Assembly: GCF_018613535.1 (NCBI RefSeq)
Contig: NZ_JAGGQB010000005.1
Coordinates: 558,001-622,000 of the forward strand
Direction of reading: 5' to 3'
From: Bacillus sp. ISL-51
GTDB taxonomy: Bacteria; Bacillota; Bacilli; Bacillales; Bacillaceae
Length of the DNA stretch: 64,000 bases
The notes beneath the pieces were generated by a model, which saw only the letters and a list, made by a program, of their open reading frames with translations, did not search any database and was not told the DNA's origin. Position numbers and translations under genes: made by a program. This document shows positions 45,337 to 52,669 of the stretch, in pieces; position 1 is the first letter of the stretch; every line of letters starts with the position of its first letter.

Positions 45337-45650
45337 TTCAGCTGTAAGTAAAAAAACCTTGAAAGAGCCAGCCCTCTGAAAACAAATACACAGATCAAAG
45401 CCCCGGCACCATCAGACATCATGATCCCGCAATCCGGGTTCCTCAAAAGGGCGCGGTCTATTTACAAGCTGCATGAATAATGGATAAAGAGATGGTTTCT
45501 CTTACACAGGATATATGTTTCTAAAAAGCGGCAAACACATACAATTGTGCAGCACGTGAATGCACAATTGCGGCGCAACGAAGTGAAGCGCTGTTTCACA
45601 CCGGGGCAGTGTGCCGCCGGTGTTTTTTGTGCCCGCCGATTTTTCCGCTC
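45337..45650 (+). other. Structured non-coding region between yisI and gerPA
   Basis: No supported gene in about 310 bases. It contains AAGAGATGGTTTCTCTT (a short hairpin near 45488), a perfect ten-base inverted repeat CAATTGTGCA / TGCACAATTG (45542-45551 and 45561-45570), and an intrinsic terminator (45598-45628). The arrangement would suit a long yisI 3' end or a small RNA ending at the terminator, but no promoter could be assigned. Confidence 0.5.
45598..45628 (+). terminator. Terminator upstream of the gerP promoter
   Basis: ACACCGG and CCGGTGT with inner GGCA / TGCC form a stable stem followed by TTTTTT. It separates upstream transcription from the gerP promoter. Confidence 0.8.
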
Positions 45651-45677
45651 ACAAAAATGCGCGTTTGTCATAAGCTA
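45651..45677 (+). promoter_or_regulatory. SigmaK promoter of the gerP operon
   Basis: AC (45651-45652), a 16-base spacer and CATAAGCTA (45669-45677) match the SigmaK pattern AC-N16/17-CATANNNTA exactly. It lies 74 bases before gerPA. Mother-cell SigmaK transcription of gerP late in sporulation is established in B. subtilis and B. cereus. Confidence 0.85.
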
Positions 45678-45750
45678 TTCTAGGCAGGCAGCCCAAGTAT
45701 GCTCCTGATGTGCAATTTTCCAAAAACCTTCACGAAAAGGATGTGCTCGT

Positions 45751-45972
45751 ATGCCCGCAATTGTCGGAGCGTTTAAAATTAATGCCGTCGGTACGAGCGG
45801 AGTCGTGCATATAGGCGACTGCATCACCATTTCTCCCAAAAGCGAGGTTAAGACTTTTGCCGGAGCGGGCAGCTTCAATACCGGAGACAATCTCACACTG
45901 ACGAATTACAGAAACACAACGAATGTGTACGATAATGATGTAATCGATCAGCCAATGGCAGGAAATGCATAA
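45751..45972 (+). CDS. gerPA: Spore germination protein GerPA
   Basis: Encodes 73 residues beginning [24 protein letters not shown], a small glycine-rich beta protein with [15 protein letters not shown] in the second half. It resembles GerPF in the same operon (MPAI.G...IN.....GVV..GD, then S..K...GAGSFNTGD), so the two are paralogues. GerP proteins sit in the spore coat and let germinants pass through it. First gene of the operon; the ATG follows AAAAGGATG. Confidence 0.93.
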   Translation: MPAIVGAFKINAVGTSGVVHIGDCITISPKSEVKTFAGAGSFNTGDNLTLTNYRNTTNVYDNDVIDQPMAGNA

Positions 45973-45985
45973 AGGAGGTCCAAAT

Positions 45986-46219
45986 ATGAATTTTTACGTC
46001 AATCAAACGATCCAAATCAATTATATGCGTGTTGAATCTGTCAGTAACTCCTCCATTCTGCAAATTGGAAGCGCCGGTTCTATTAAATCGCTTTCTAACC
46101 TGTATAATACGGGAAGTTATGTTGAAGCAGCGCCGGCCGTCAGTGCGGGGCAGACTGTAGCCGTTTCAGAGGGTACGGGTTCGCCGGCATTTGTGCCGTT
46201 TCGGTCTTCAAGCCGGTAA
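45986..46219 (+). CDS. gerPB: Spore germination protein GerPB
   Basis: Encodes 77 residues from the ATG at 45986 (MNFYVNQTIQINYMRVESVSNSSILQIG), preceded by AAAGGAGG; an upstream ATG at 45965 overlaps the end of gerPA and is less well placed. The motif SNSSILQIGSAGSIKSLSNLYNTG is characteristic. Fourteen bases after gerPA. Coat permeability to germinants. Confidence 0.93.
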   Translation: MNFYVNQTIQINYMRVESVSNSSILQIGSAGSIKSLSNLYNTGSYVEAAPAVSAGQTVAVSEGTGSPAFVPFRSSSR

Positions 46220-46252
46220 TTTCAGAAGGAAAACACATGCGAGGTGAATGTA

Positions 46253-46870
46253 ATGTATGACCAATCCGTTTCATCCTACCTGCAGAATTTAAATTCCTTC
46301 GTCCAGCAGCAGGCACTGCAAATTCAGGAGCTCGAAAGGCAGCTGAAAGAGTTTCAAAATGAAATGTCCACGATGAAACAGCGGCCCTCCACAACAATCG
46401 AGCGGCTGGAGTATAAATTCGACCAGCTAAAGATTGAACGGCTCGAAGGTACGCTGAATATCGGATTGAATCCGACTGATCCTGACGCCGTGCAAAATTT
46501 CGAGGTCAGCCAGACAGCTCCGCAGGTCGGAATGATGCAGCAGGAGCAGGCGGGCCAGCAAATGCAGCAAATCCGCCAGAATGTCGATATGTATTTGAAT
46601 GAAGAAATCCCCCTTCTGTTAGAACAGCTCGAACAGCAGCACGAAAGCAGGCTTGATGAAACAAACAAATATCACATTATAGAAGATATCAGAAAACAGA
46701 TGGACAGCCGGATTCAATATTACATGTCGCATGTAAAAAAAGAAGAAAACATGCAGCCCGCGCAATATGCCGAGCAAATCGCTGAACACGTCAAGCGGGA
46801 TATCGTAAGGGCAGTCGAGCATTTTATTAAACACATACCTGGTGAAATGAAAGGTGATGATCCATCATGA
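46253..46870 (+). CDS. gerPC: Spore germination protein GerPC
   Basis: Encodes 205 residues from the ATG at 46253 (MYDQSVSSYLQNLNSFVQQQA), the family length; the ATG at 46244 overlaps the GAGGTG ribosome site. A long coiled coil with Gln- and Glu-rich heptads covers residues about 10-55, followed by a domain with NEEIPLLLEQLEQQHES and a helical C-terminus. It overlaps gerPD by four bases. The largest GerP protein. Confidence 0.93.
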   Translation: MYDQSVSSYLQNLNSFVQQQALQIQELERQLKEFQNEMSTMKQRPSTTIERLEYKFDQLKIERLEGTLNIGLNPTDPDAVQNFEVSQTAPQVGMMQQEQAGQQMQQIRQNVDMYLNEEIPLLLEQLEQQHESRLDETNKYHIIEDIRKQMDSRIQYYMSHVKKEENMQPAQYAEQIAEHVKRDIVRAVEHFIKHIPGEMKGDDPS

Positions 46871-47043
46871 TTTTTACGGTTATTAACCGGCAGATCGAAG
46901 TCGGCGATATCCATTCTACCGGGGTATCGAGTTCCTCCCTATTATTAATCGGTGATACGGATTCAGTCTACTTGTCTTCGATTTTTGACACGCCGCCGGA
47001 ATCTCTCATTATCGGGCCTGTAGTCCCGCTGTCTCCTGAATAA
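46867..47043 (+). CDS. gerPD: Spore germination protein GerPD
   Basis: Encodes 58 residues, [20 protein letters not shown] then [20 protein letters not shown] and a Pro-rich end. It overlaps gerPC by four bases at its start and gerPE by one base at its stop, so the three are translationally coupled. The [10 protein letters not shown] motif echoes those in GerPB and GerPE (SSSxxxxxGS/D), suggesting a shared small fold. Confidence 0.93.
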   Translation: MIFTVINRQIEVGDIHSTGVSSSSLLLIGDTDSVYLSSIFDTPPESLIIGPVVPLSPE

Positions 47044-47438
47044 TGTTAAAGCGAATTTCACGCCTCAGGATCGCCAAGGTCAATTCACTCGGGATTGCAA
47101 GTGTCTTTCAAGCCGGTGACACAAATGAAATTGATATGAAAACAAAAGTATTCGCCGTGCAGCGTCCCATTGCCACATACAGAGACGATGAAGGCTCTTT
47201 TCACAAAAAAGAATACCAAGTCTTTCAGCAGCCGGTCGTGATGCCGCTTCCGGAAACAGGCGTCCAAAGCGCTTTCTGCCACGAAATGCCCTCTATTCAG
47301 GTCAGGAGCGTCAAAGTTCAGGGATTATCGTCCTCTTCTGTGTTTCAGACCGGCTCAGCGTCAATTGTGCTCGGGGAATCAAGACTTAAGCATATTAGGC
47401 AGATTGGCTCGCCAAACTCACAATCATCCCGAAGCTGA
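47043..47438 (+). CDS. gerPE: Spore germination protein GerPE
   Basis: Encodes 131 residues, [27 protein letters not shown].... A second copy of the short motif appears in the C-terminal part as [20 protein letters not shown], so the protein seems to contain two related units. Starts on the last base of the gerPD stop codon. Coat protein needed for germinant access. Confidence 0.92.
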   Translation: MLKRISRLRIAKVNSLGIASVFQAGDTNEIDMKTKVFAVQRPIATYRDDEGSFHKKEYQVFQQPVVMPLPETGVQSAFCHEMPSIQVRSVKVQGLSSSSVFQTGSASIVLGESRLKHIRQIGSPNSQSSRS

Positions 47439-47477
47439 CATATAATGACGGTGAGACTTCTATAAAGGGTGTCGTTT

Positions 47478-47696
47478 ATGCCAGCAATTACCGGACCTAT
47501 AGCTATCAATTCCATATCGGGCGGAGTCGTAAACTTTGGTGATTCCTTTTACCTTTCTCCAAAAAGCTCTTCTAAATCTGCGCTCGGTTCGGGAGCAGGC
47601 AATACCGGAGATTTCCTGTTATTAAACAACATTGTCAATGCGACAAACTATATAGACCCCGATGTCAGCGATCAAGATATGGTTGGAAATGGATAA
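47478..47696 (+). CDS. gerPF: Spore germination protein GerPF
   Basis: Encodes 72 residues from the ATG at 47478 (MPAITGPIAINSISGGVVNFGD), preceded by AAAGGGTG; an ATG at 47469 falls within that ribosome site. Paralogue of GerPA, sharing the MPAI opening, GVVNFGDSFYLSPKSSSKS and GAGNTGDFLLLNN. Last gene of the operon; a terminator begins at its stop codon. Confidence 0.93.
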   Translation: MPAITGPIAINSISGGVVNFGDSFYLSPKSSSKSALGSGAGNTGDFLLLNNIVNATNYIDPDVSDQDMVGNG

Positions 47697-47733
47697 AAAG
47701 CAGCCGCTCTTTGTGGAGAGGGCTGCTTTTTGG
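47695..47733 (+). terminator. Terminator after gerPF
   Basis: AAAAAGCAGCC (47695-47705) pairs with GGCTGCTTTTT (47721-47731), with further pairing of GCTC and GAG inside. Confidence 0.88.
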
Positions 47734-48030
47734 TCTTTCCGTTCATTTGATTTTTTAGTTTTCACAAGCTTTTCCGGCAGCTGTTTTCTGATCCGTTTCG
47801 CAAATCGGGCGAGTTTTGGATCGCGCCGCAGCTCTTCCATCCCGGAAAGCCTGACCGCCGGCTCCTGATTCGTGTACAGCGCGTGAATCTGTTTATGGCA
47901 GGGGATGCAGAGCATCACGGTCGAAAGAAATATCCCGCCTTCTTCCTTAGGTGTCAGGCGGTGCTCCGTCACCCGCACATGATGGCGGCCGCATCATTCA
48001 CATGTGCCCCCCGGAAGGTTTAGCCAACAT
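47733..48030 (-). pseudogene. yisB: YisB (Hlp), HNH-type zinc protein, disrupted
   Basis: The conserved body reads RVTEHRLTPKEEGGIFLSTV followed by MLCIPCHKQIHALYTNQ, an HNH-nuclease-like domain with a CxxC. Upstream, the expected first knuckle appears as GGTCE-stop-CGRHHVRV: a TGA (47994-47996) interrupts it. The only suitable ATG (48030, MLAKPSG) is in another frame, so a one-base change in the run of six C (48007-48012) is also needed. The normal stop is missing too: the frame stays open through the gerPF terminator to 47622. A restart at the GTG at 47978 would lose the first zinc knuckle. Most likely decayed. Confidence 0.7.
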
Positions 48031-48042
48031 CCTTCTCCCTTT

Positions 48043-51000
48043 CTACATCAACTCTAATGTGACACGGGTGCCTTTTCCGCTCGGCTCGGCCGGATGAACG
48101 ATGAGTTTTTTTGGCAGCCGCGCCCTCAGCTCCTGCACGTGGCTGATCACCCCGACAGACAGATTGTCTGATTGGAGCTTTTCAAGCGCGGTGACAACGG
48201 TGTCCAAGAGTCCCTGATCAAGGGTGCCGAAACCTTCGTCTAAGAAAAAGAATTGCAGCGGATATTGTCCCCGCAGCTGAATTTGAGCGGACAATGCAAG
48301 CGCAAGCGACAGCGAGGTAAGGAACGTCTCCCCTCCTGAAAGGCTTGATACGGGCCGTTTGACGCCCCCGTTTGCATCGTCGCGCATAACGAATCCGCCT
48401 TCGGAATCGACCAATATGGCATAGCGCTGCCGTGTCAGCGCTGCGAGCCGGGCCGAGGCATCACGTGCTACGCTTTCCAGCTGTTCTTCGGCTAAAAATT
48501 CGACAAATGTATTTCCTTTACATACGGACTGAAGCTTATCAAGCCTGTCAATATGAGTCTGCCAGCTTTTCAGCTCAGCTTCGATTTCCGTGAAGCGTTT
48601 ATGCTGTTCTTTCATGACCGTAAAGGCTTTCGCCTGCGCCCCTTTTTCCTCCATGGCGGCACCGAATTCCGCCTCCGCCTGCTGCAGCAGCGAAACGGTC
48701 TCCGTCCATTCTTCTTCAGTCACTTGCCGTTCGGCTAATTTATCACTGACACGGCGGATATTTGCAATGAGCTGTTTTGTACGATCTTGAAATTCATCAA
48801 TTTCTCTTTTTATCTGCTCTGACTGCTCCTTTGGAAGCAAGCTTCTTTTGACATCGGCTGCTTCTGTAAAGACGGTGTCTTTCGAGCGTTCCCGCCAGTC
48901 CTTTTCCGCTTTCTCAAGTGCTGCCTTTGCATCCCTTACCGAAATATCACTGCCGGACGCCCGTCCTTTTGCTTCATTTAGAGTTTGCTGGGCCCGCTTC
49001 AGTTCGTCAAAAAGGGTTTGCTCTTTCGTTTTTAACAGCTGTAATTCGCTTTGCACCGCTTCGAGCTTTATAGTGATCGGTTTTCCTTCAGCTGACGGTC
49101 CGAGCTCGTTTTCATATCCGTCGATCACGTGTTGAATGCGTTCTGACGTATAGTGAATCTCCAGCCGCTCCCGTTCAAGCTGATGACATTTTTCCTGCAG
49201 CCGTTCTTTTTCCTCTTCATGCTCTTTCAGAAATGCAATGCTGCGTTCAATTCGCTTTTCGCATTCCTCGGCTTGTTGATCCTTCTCTTCTATAGATGCC
49301 TGCCACTTGTCAATCCGGTTCAGCGGCATATCCCCGCATGCTTCGTTATACTGCTTCAGCCGGCTTTCTGACAACGATTGAAGCTCCTCTAACGACTCTC
49401 GGAGGCGCTCCGCTTCTTTTTCCTCATAGCGAATCCGTTCGTTCAGCTGTTCCGCCTGTTTAACGGTGTTTTGATATGCACTGATCAGCCTTGTGACTTT
49501 CGTTTTTACAGACAGCATATCCTGCTTCATTTGTTTCCATTCTAAACGGACGGCGCTGAACGCTTCATCGAGCGGGCGGCCGTGAATGGAAGGAGCCGCT
49601 TCAAGCTCCGGCACTAGGGCGGTTTGTAAAAACGGACATTCTTCGATGAAGCGCCCTGACTGCTCCTCCAATGTAACCTTAGCCGTCAGCACTTCCTGAG
49701 AAAGGGACGCCGCTTCAGCCAGCAGCGCCTCGATCTGCTGTAAATGTCCTTCTGTGTCCGTATTAAGCGTGTAGGTTTCATGAGCGGACTGCGTTCGGTC
49801 ATGATGAGTTGAGCCGCACACGGGACAAGGTTTTCCTTCAATTAGTTTTTCCGATAATTCTTTTGTTAATGCAGCCGTTCTCGCTTCCTCACGCCGGATG
49901 CGGAGTTCCGTTTGCGTCTCGTTTGCCCGCTCGGATGCGGTCTTAATTGACTTTTCCGTTTCACATACCATATGATAAACGGCTTGAACCGTCTGATAGG
50001 CGCGGATGATGTCTTCCTCTTCTGTTTTTGCTTTACCGGCGAGCGCCTTGTTTTCCTCATTCAGTTTTTCTAAGCTTTTCGTCTGCCTTTCAAGGTTCGC
50101 CTTTTCTTTTGTGATTTGTTCTTTTGTCTGATGAATGCCGAGCGCAAGCTGTGCCGCGGTTTGGTATTGTTTCCGTTCATCTGCGGTCACCTGAACTGTT
50201 TTCAGCTTCTCTTTCAGCTCATTTTGCCGTTCTTGCCCGCGTGTCAGACGGTCTTTAACTGCGGTCAGCTGTTTTGAGGCCTCTTCATATTCTTCCTCTT
50301 TTTTGTTGCGCTCCGCTTTTGTTTTTGCGGCTTCTTTTTTGGCCTCCGTCAGCTTTTGCTCAGTTTCTAAAAGCCTTGCGTAAAGCTCCTGCTCCTTAAG
50401 CAGCTTCGGCTCCTGTTCAGCTTTATAGGCCCGCCATTTTTCATAGGCTTCATTTTTTTGGTCAAATAAAGCGGTTTCTGCCGCTAATTGCTGTTTGGCC
50501 AGTTCGTGCTCCCGTATAGCCCGTTCGTTTTGACGGATGGCTTCACTGTAACGATCGGCGTACGGCTCTAACGCCGCAGCAGTTTCCGCTTCTGCAAACC
50601 GGTTTGTTAAGTCGGTGATGCGAGGCCGTTTTTCATCAAGTCCGCTTTGCTGCCGTTCATATTCTTTTTTTTCTGTTTGCAGGTTCCAAATCTCCTGATG
50701 GTCCAGATGGCGCTCTTTTGCTTGTGCGCGTTTCTTTTCCGCGGCTTCAAGGCGTTCCTTCGCCTCCTGAAATTGCTGCTCAGCCTGCTGCAGCGCTTCC
50801 TCTCCGGCATCGCCCAGGCCTGACTGCTCCGCAAGCATTTCATTTTTTTTCGCGGCCGCTTCCTGCGCGCGCCGCCGCAATTTTTTGACAAGCCTGTCCC
50901 CATACTGCTCCAGATTAAAGAGACGCTGAAGCATGTGCCTGCGTTCTGTCCCTTTTAGCGAGAGGAATTCAGCAAACTTCCCTTGAGGCAGAACGACGGC

Positions 51001-51435
51001 TCTTGTAAAGTCGTCAATTGTAAGCCCAAGAAGCTCCTCCACTTTTTTATTCACTTCATTTGCTTTATCGGCAAGCACGGTTTGTTCCTCTTTTATTTCA
51101 ATCAAACGGCAGAGAGCTGTTTTGACCTTTGTTTCATCCGTTCTCTTAAACACGCGCTCCACCTTGTAGGAAACCTGATGGTTGGCTTGCAGCGCGAATG
51201 TAAAGGAGACGGCGAGCTGATCTTCCGCATGGTTCAGGATGCCGTGCGTATTATTCGCGGCACGCTCCACCTTTCCGTATAACGCAAGTGTCATCGCGTC
51301 AAGGATGGAGGATTTTCCGCTGCCCGTCGGCCCGAAAATCCCGAAAACCCCGGCGCCTGACAGTCCGGCAAAATCAATGGTCTGCTCCTCTCTGAAGCTG
51401 TGGAGCCCTTTTATCGTTAACAGGATCGGCTTCAT
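48043..51435 (-). CDS. sbcC: SbcC, ATPase subunit of the SbcCD nuclease
   Basis: Encodes 1130 residues of the SMC-like Rad50 type. Walker A GPTGSGKSSILDA is near residue 35; two long coiled-coil arms flank the zinc hook CPVCGSTHH (near residue 540); the signature VSSLSGGETFLTSLSLALALS and Walker B FFLDEGFGTLD lie in the last 130 residues. With SbcD it cleaves hairpins and processes double-strand ends. It overlaps sbcD by four bases. Confidence 0.96.
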   Translation of the reverse strand: MKPILLTIKGLHSFREEQTIDFAGLSGAGVFGIFGPTGSGKSSILDAMTLALYGKVERAANNTHGILNHAEDQLAVSFTFALQANHQVSYKVERVFKRTDETKVKTALCRLIEIKEEQTVLADKANEVNKKVEELLGLTIDDFTRAVVLPQGKFAEFLSLKGTERRHMLQRLFNLEQYGDRLVKKLRRRAQEAAAKKNEMLAEQSGLGDAGEEALQQAEQQFQEAKERLEAAEKKRAQAKERHLDHQEIWNLQTEKKEYERQQSGLDEKRPRITDLTNRFAEAETAAALEPYADRYSEAIRQNERAIREHELAKQQLAAETALFDQKNEAYEKWRAYKAEQEPKLLKEQELYARLLETEQKLTEAKKEAAKTKAERNKKEEEYEEASKQLTAVKDRLTRGQERQNELKEKLKTVQVTADERKQYQTAAQLALGIHQTKEQITKEKANLERQTKSLEKLNEENKALAGKAKTEEEDIIRAYQTVQAVYHMVCETEKSIKTASERANETQTELRIRREEARTAALTKELSEKLIEGKPCPVCGSTHHDRTQSAHETYTLNTDTEGHLQQIEALLAEAASLSQEVLTAKVTLEEQSGRFIEECPFLQTALVPELEAAPSIHGRPLDEAFSAVRLEWKQMKQDMLSVKTKVTRLISAYQNTVKQAEQLNERIRYEEKEAERLRESLEELQSLSESRLKQYNEACGDMPLNRIDKWQASIEEKDQQAEECEKRIERSIAFLKEHEEEKERLQEKCHQLERERLEIHYTSERIQHVIDGYENELGPSAEGKPITIKLEAVQSELQLLKTKEQTLFDELKRAQQTLNEAKGRASGSDISVRDAKAALEKAEKDWRERSKDTVFTEAADVKRSLLPKEQSEQIKREIDEFQDRTKQLIANIRRVSDKLAERQVTEEEWTETVSLLQQAEAEFGAAMEEKGAQAKAFTVMKEQHKRFTEIEAELKSWQTHIDRLDKLQSVCKGNTFVEFLAEEQLESVARDASARLAALTRQRYAILVDSEGGFVMRDDANGGVKRPVSSLSGGETFLTSLSLALALSAQIQLRGQYPLQFFFLDEGFGTLDQGLLDTVVTALEKLQSDNLSVGVISHVQELRARLPKKLIVHPAEPSGKGTRVTLELM

Positions 51436-52604
51436 TTCGCATCCTCCTCATCATCTGCCGACGCAAGCTCTAAAAACAGCTTGACCATCTCATCATCAGG
51501 CACGGCGCCGCCCGTTTGTTTTTCATAAAATTTCTTAAACCGATCCTCAATTGACATCTGCTTCACTTCAATCCGGTCTCTGTCCGCCTTCTTCTCCGCA
51601 AAAATCGGCCTGATATGGATAAAGCCCGGATGCGCCTTTCTCAGCCGGTGAATCTCCTCAAGAGAAAGCTGATCAGTCAGATGGATATCAAGATCAATCC
51701 AGGCGTTCCGGTCACGCCCTTCATCCAGCCAGCCGTGGACTTCACTCAGCCCGTCCGCCTTCCACTTGACAAGCGGTTTTCCGGCGGATAAAAAAATCTC
51801 TTCCCACTTCGCTTCACCGCCGGGACGGGCTTCTACCACCGTCACCGATTTGGCGTAGCCGGCTTCTGAAAAGCTGTACGCCAGCGGAGATCCGGAATAG
51901 CGGGCAGCCGTTTTGGCCCGTTTGATCGTTTGCGGACGGTGCAGGTGGCCGAGAGCCACGTATGCCGCATTATGAGGAAGGCTTTCCGCTGCGACCGTGT
52001 AGGCGCCCCCGACTTCAATCGGCCGCTCGGAATCGGTTTGGTTTCCGCCTGCGACATAAATGTGGCTTGCCGCGATTTTAACGGCATCCTCTCGGCACAA
52101 TCCGCACATGTGCGAAAATGCCTGTCTGATTTTCACGTCGTAATGGTCGCGGAGAAGCTTTTCCTCAAACGTATCAGACAGCACTTCGTTTAATCTCGCT
52201 TCTGACGGATACGCGAGCGCAGCAACGGCTAACAGCTCGCCGGCCGAAGGGACTTCAATGTGGACAGGTTCCGTCCGCGGATAGCCGATTAAATGAATAC
52301 CCCGCTCATTTGTTAATGGGGAAGCGGCCGCCAGCCTGTCAGGATTGTCGTGATTCCCGGCAATGACGACAACCGGGCGTTTTCCGCCGTCAGAAAGGGC
52401 GGAAAGGCTTTCGTAATACAATTGCTCGGCGAGCGCGGGCGGATTTACCGTGTCAAATACATCTCCCGCCATAATGACCGCATCAATGTTTTCTTCCTTT
52501 ACAATTGCATTCAGCTCTTCCAATACCTCGGCCTGCTCGTTCAGACGGCTTCTGCCTTCAAGCGTTTTTCCGAGGTGCCAGTCGGCCGTATGTAAAATTC
52601 GCAA
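51432..52604 (-). CDS. sbcD: SbcD, nuclease subunit of SbcCD (Mre11 type)
   Basis: Encodes 390 residues from a TTG start at 52604 (MRILHTADWHLGKTLEGRSR), eight or so bases after GAGGTG. Calcineurin-like metallophosphoesterase motifs appear in order: DWHLGK, AGDVFDTVNPP, GNHDNPDRL and ALGHLHRPQ, which bind two manganese ions. The C-terminal part contacts SbcC. Four-base overlap with sbcC. A terminator separates it from addA. Confidence 0.95.
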   Translation of the reverse strand: MRILHTADWHLGKTLEGRSRLNEQAEVLEELNAIVKEENIDAVIMAGDVFDTVNPPALAEQLYYESLSALSDGGKRPVVVIAGNHDNPDRLAAASPLTNERGIHLIGYPRTEPVHIEVPSAGELLAVAALAYPSEARLNEVLSDTFEEKLLRDHYDVKIRQAFSHMCGLCREDAVKIAASHIYVAGGNQTDSERPIEVGGAYTVAAESLPHNAAYVALGHLHRPQTIKRAKTAARYSGSPLAYSFSEAGYAKSVTVVEARPGGEAKWEEIFLSAGKPLVKWKADGLSEVHGWLDEGRDRNAWIDLDIHLTDQLSLEEIHRLRKAHPGFIHIRPIFAEKKADRDRIEVKQMSIEDRFKKFYEKQTGGAVPDDEMVKLFLELASADDEEDAK

Positions 52605-52630
52605 ATGTATTCACCTCACTTTTTATATAG

Positions 52631-52667
52631 AAAAAAAGATCCGCTCCTATAAAGGAGCTTCGGATCT
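52631..52667 (-). terminator. Terminator between addA and sbcD
   Basis: On the minus strand AGATCCG, AGCTCC, GGAGC and CGGATCT form a two-part stem and run into TTTTTTT, so addBA and sbcDC appear to be separate transcription units. Confidence 0.85.
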
Positions 52668-52669
52668 TA

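Noticed and set aside
45462-45671. Cys-rich minus-strand frame in the yisI-gerPA gap
   Set aside because: No ribosome site, crosses the terminator and inverted repeat, and matches no known family.
47994-47996. TGA in yisB as a selenocysteine codon
   Set aside because: The position is the variable residue inside a CxxC, no SECIS-like element is seen, and two further lesions exist in the same gene. Bacillus of this group are not known to make selenoproteins.
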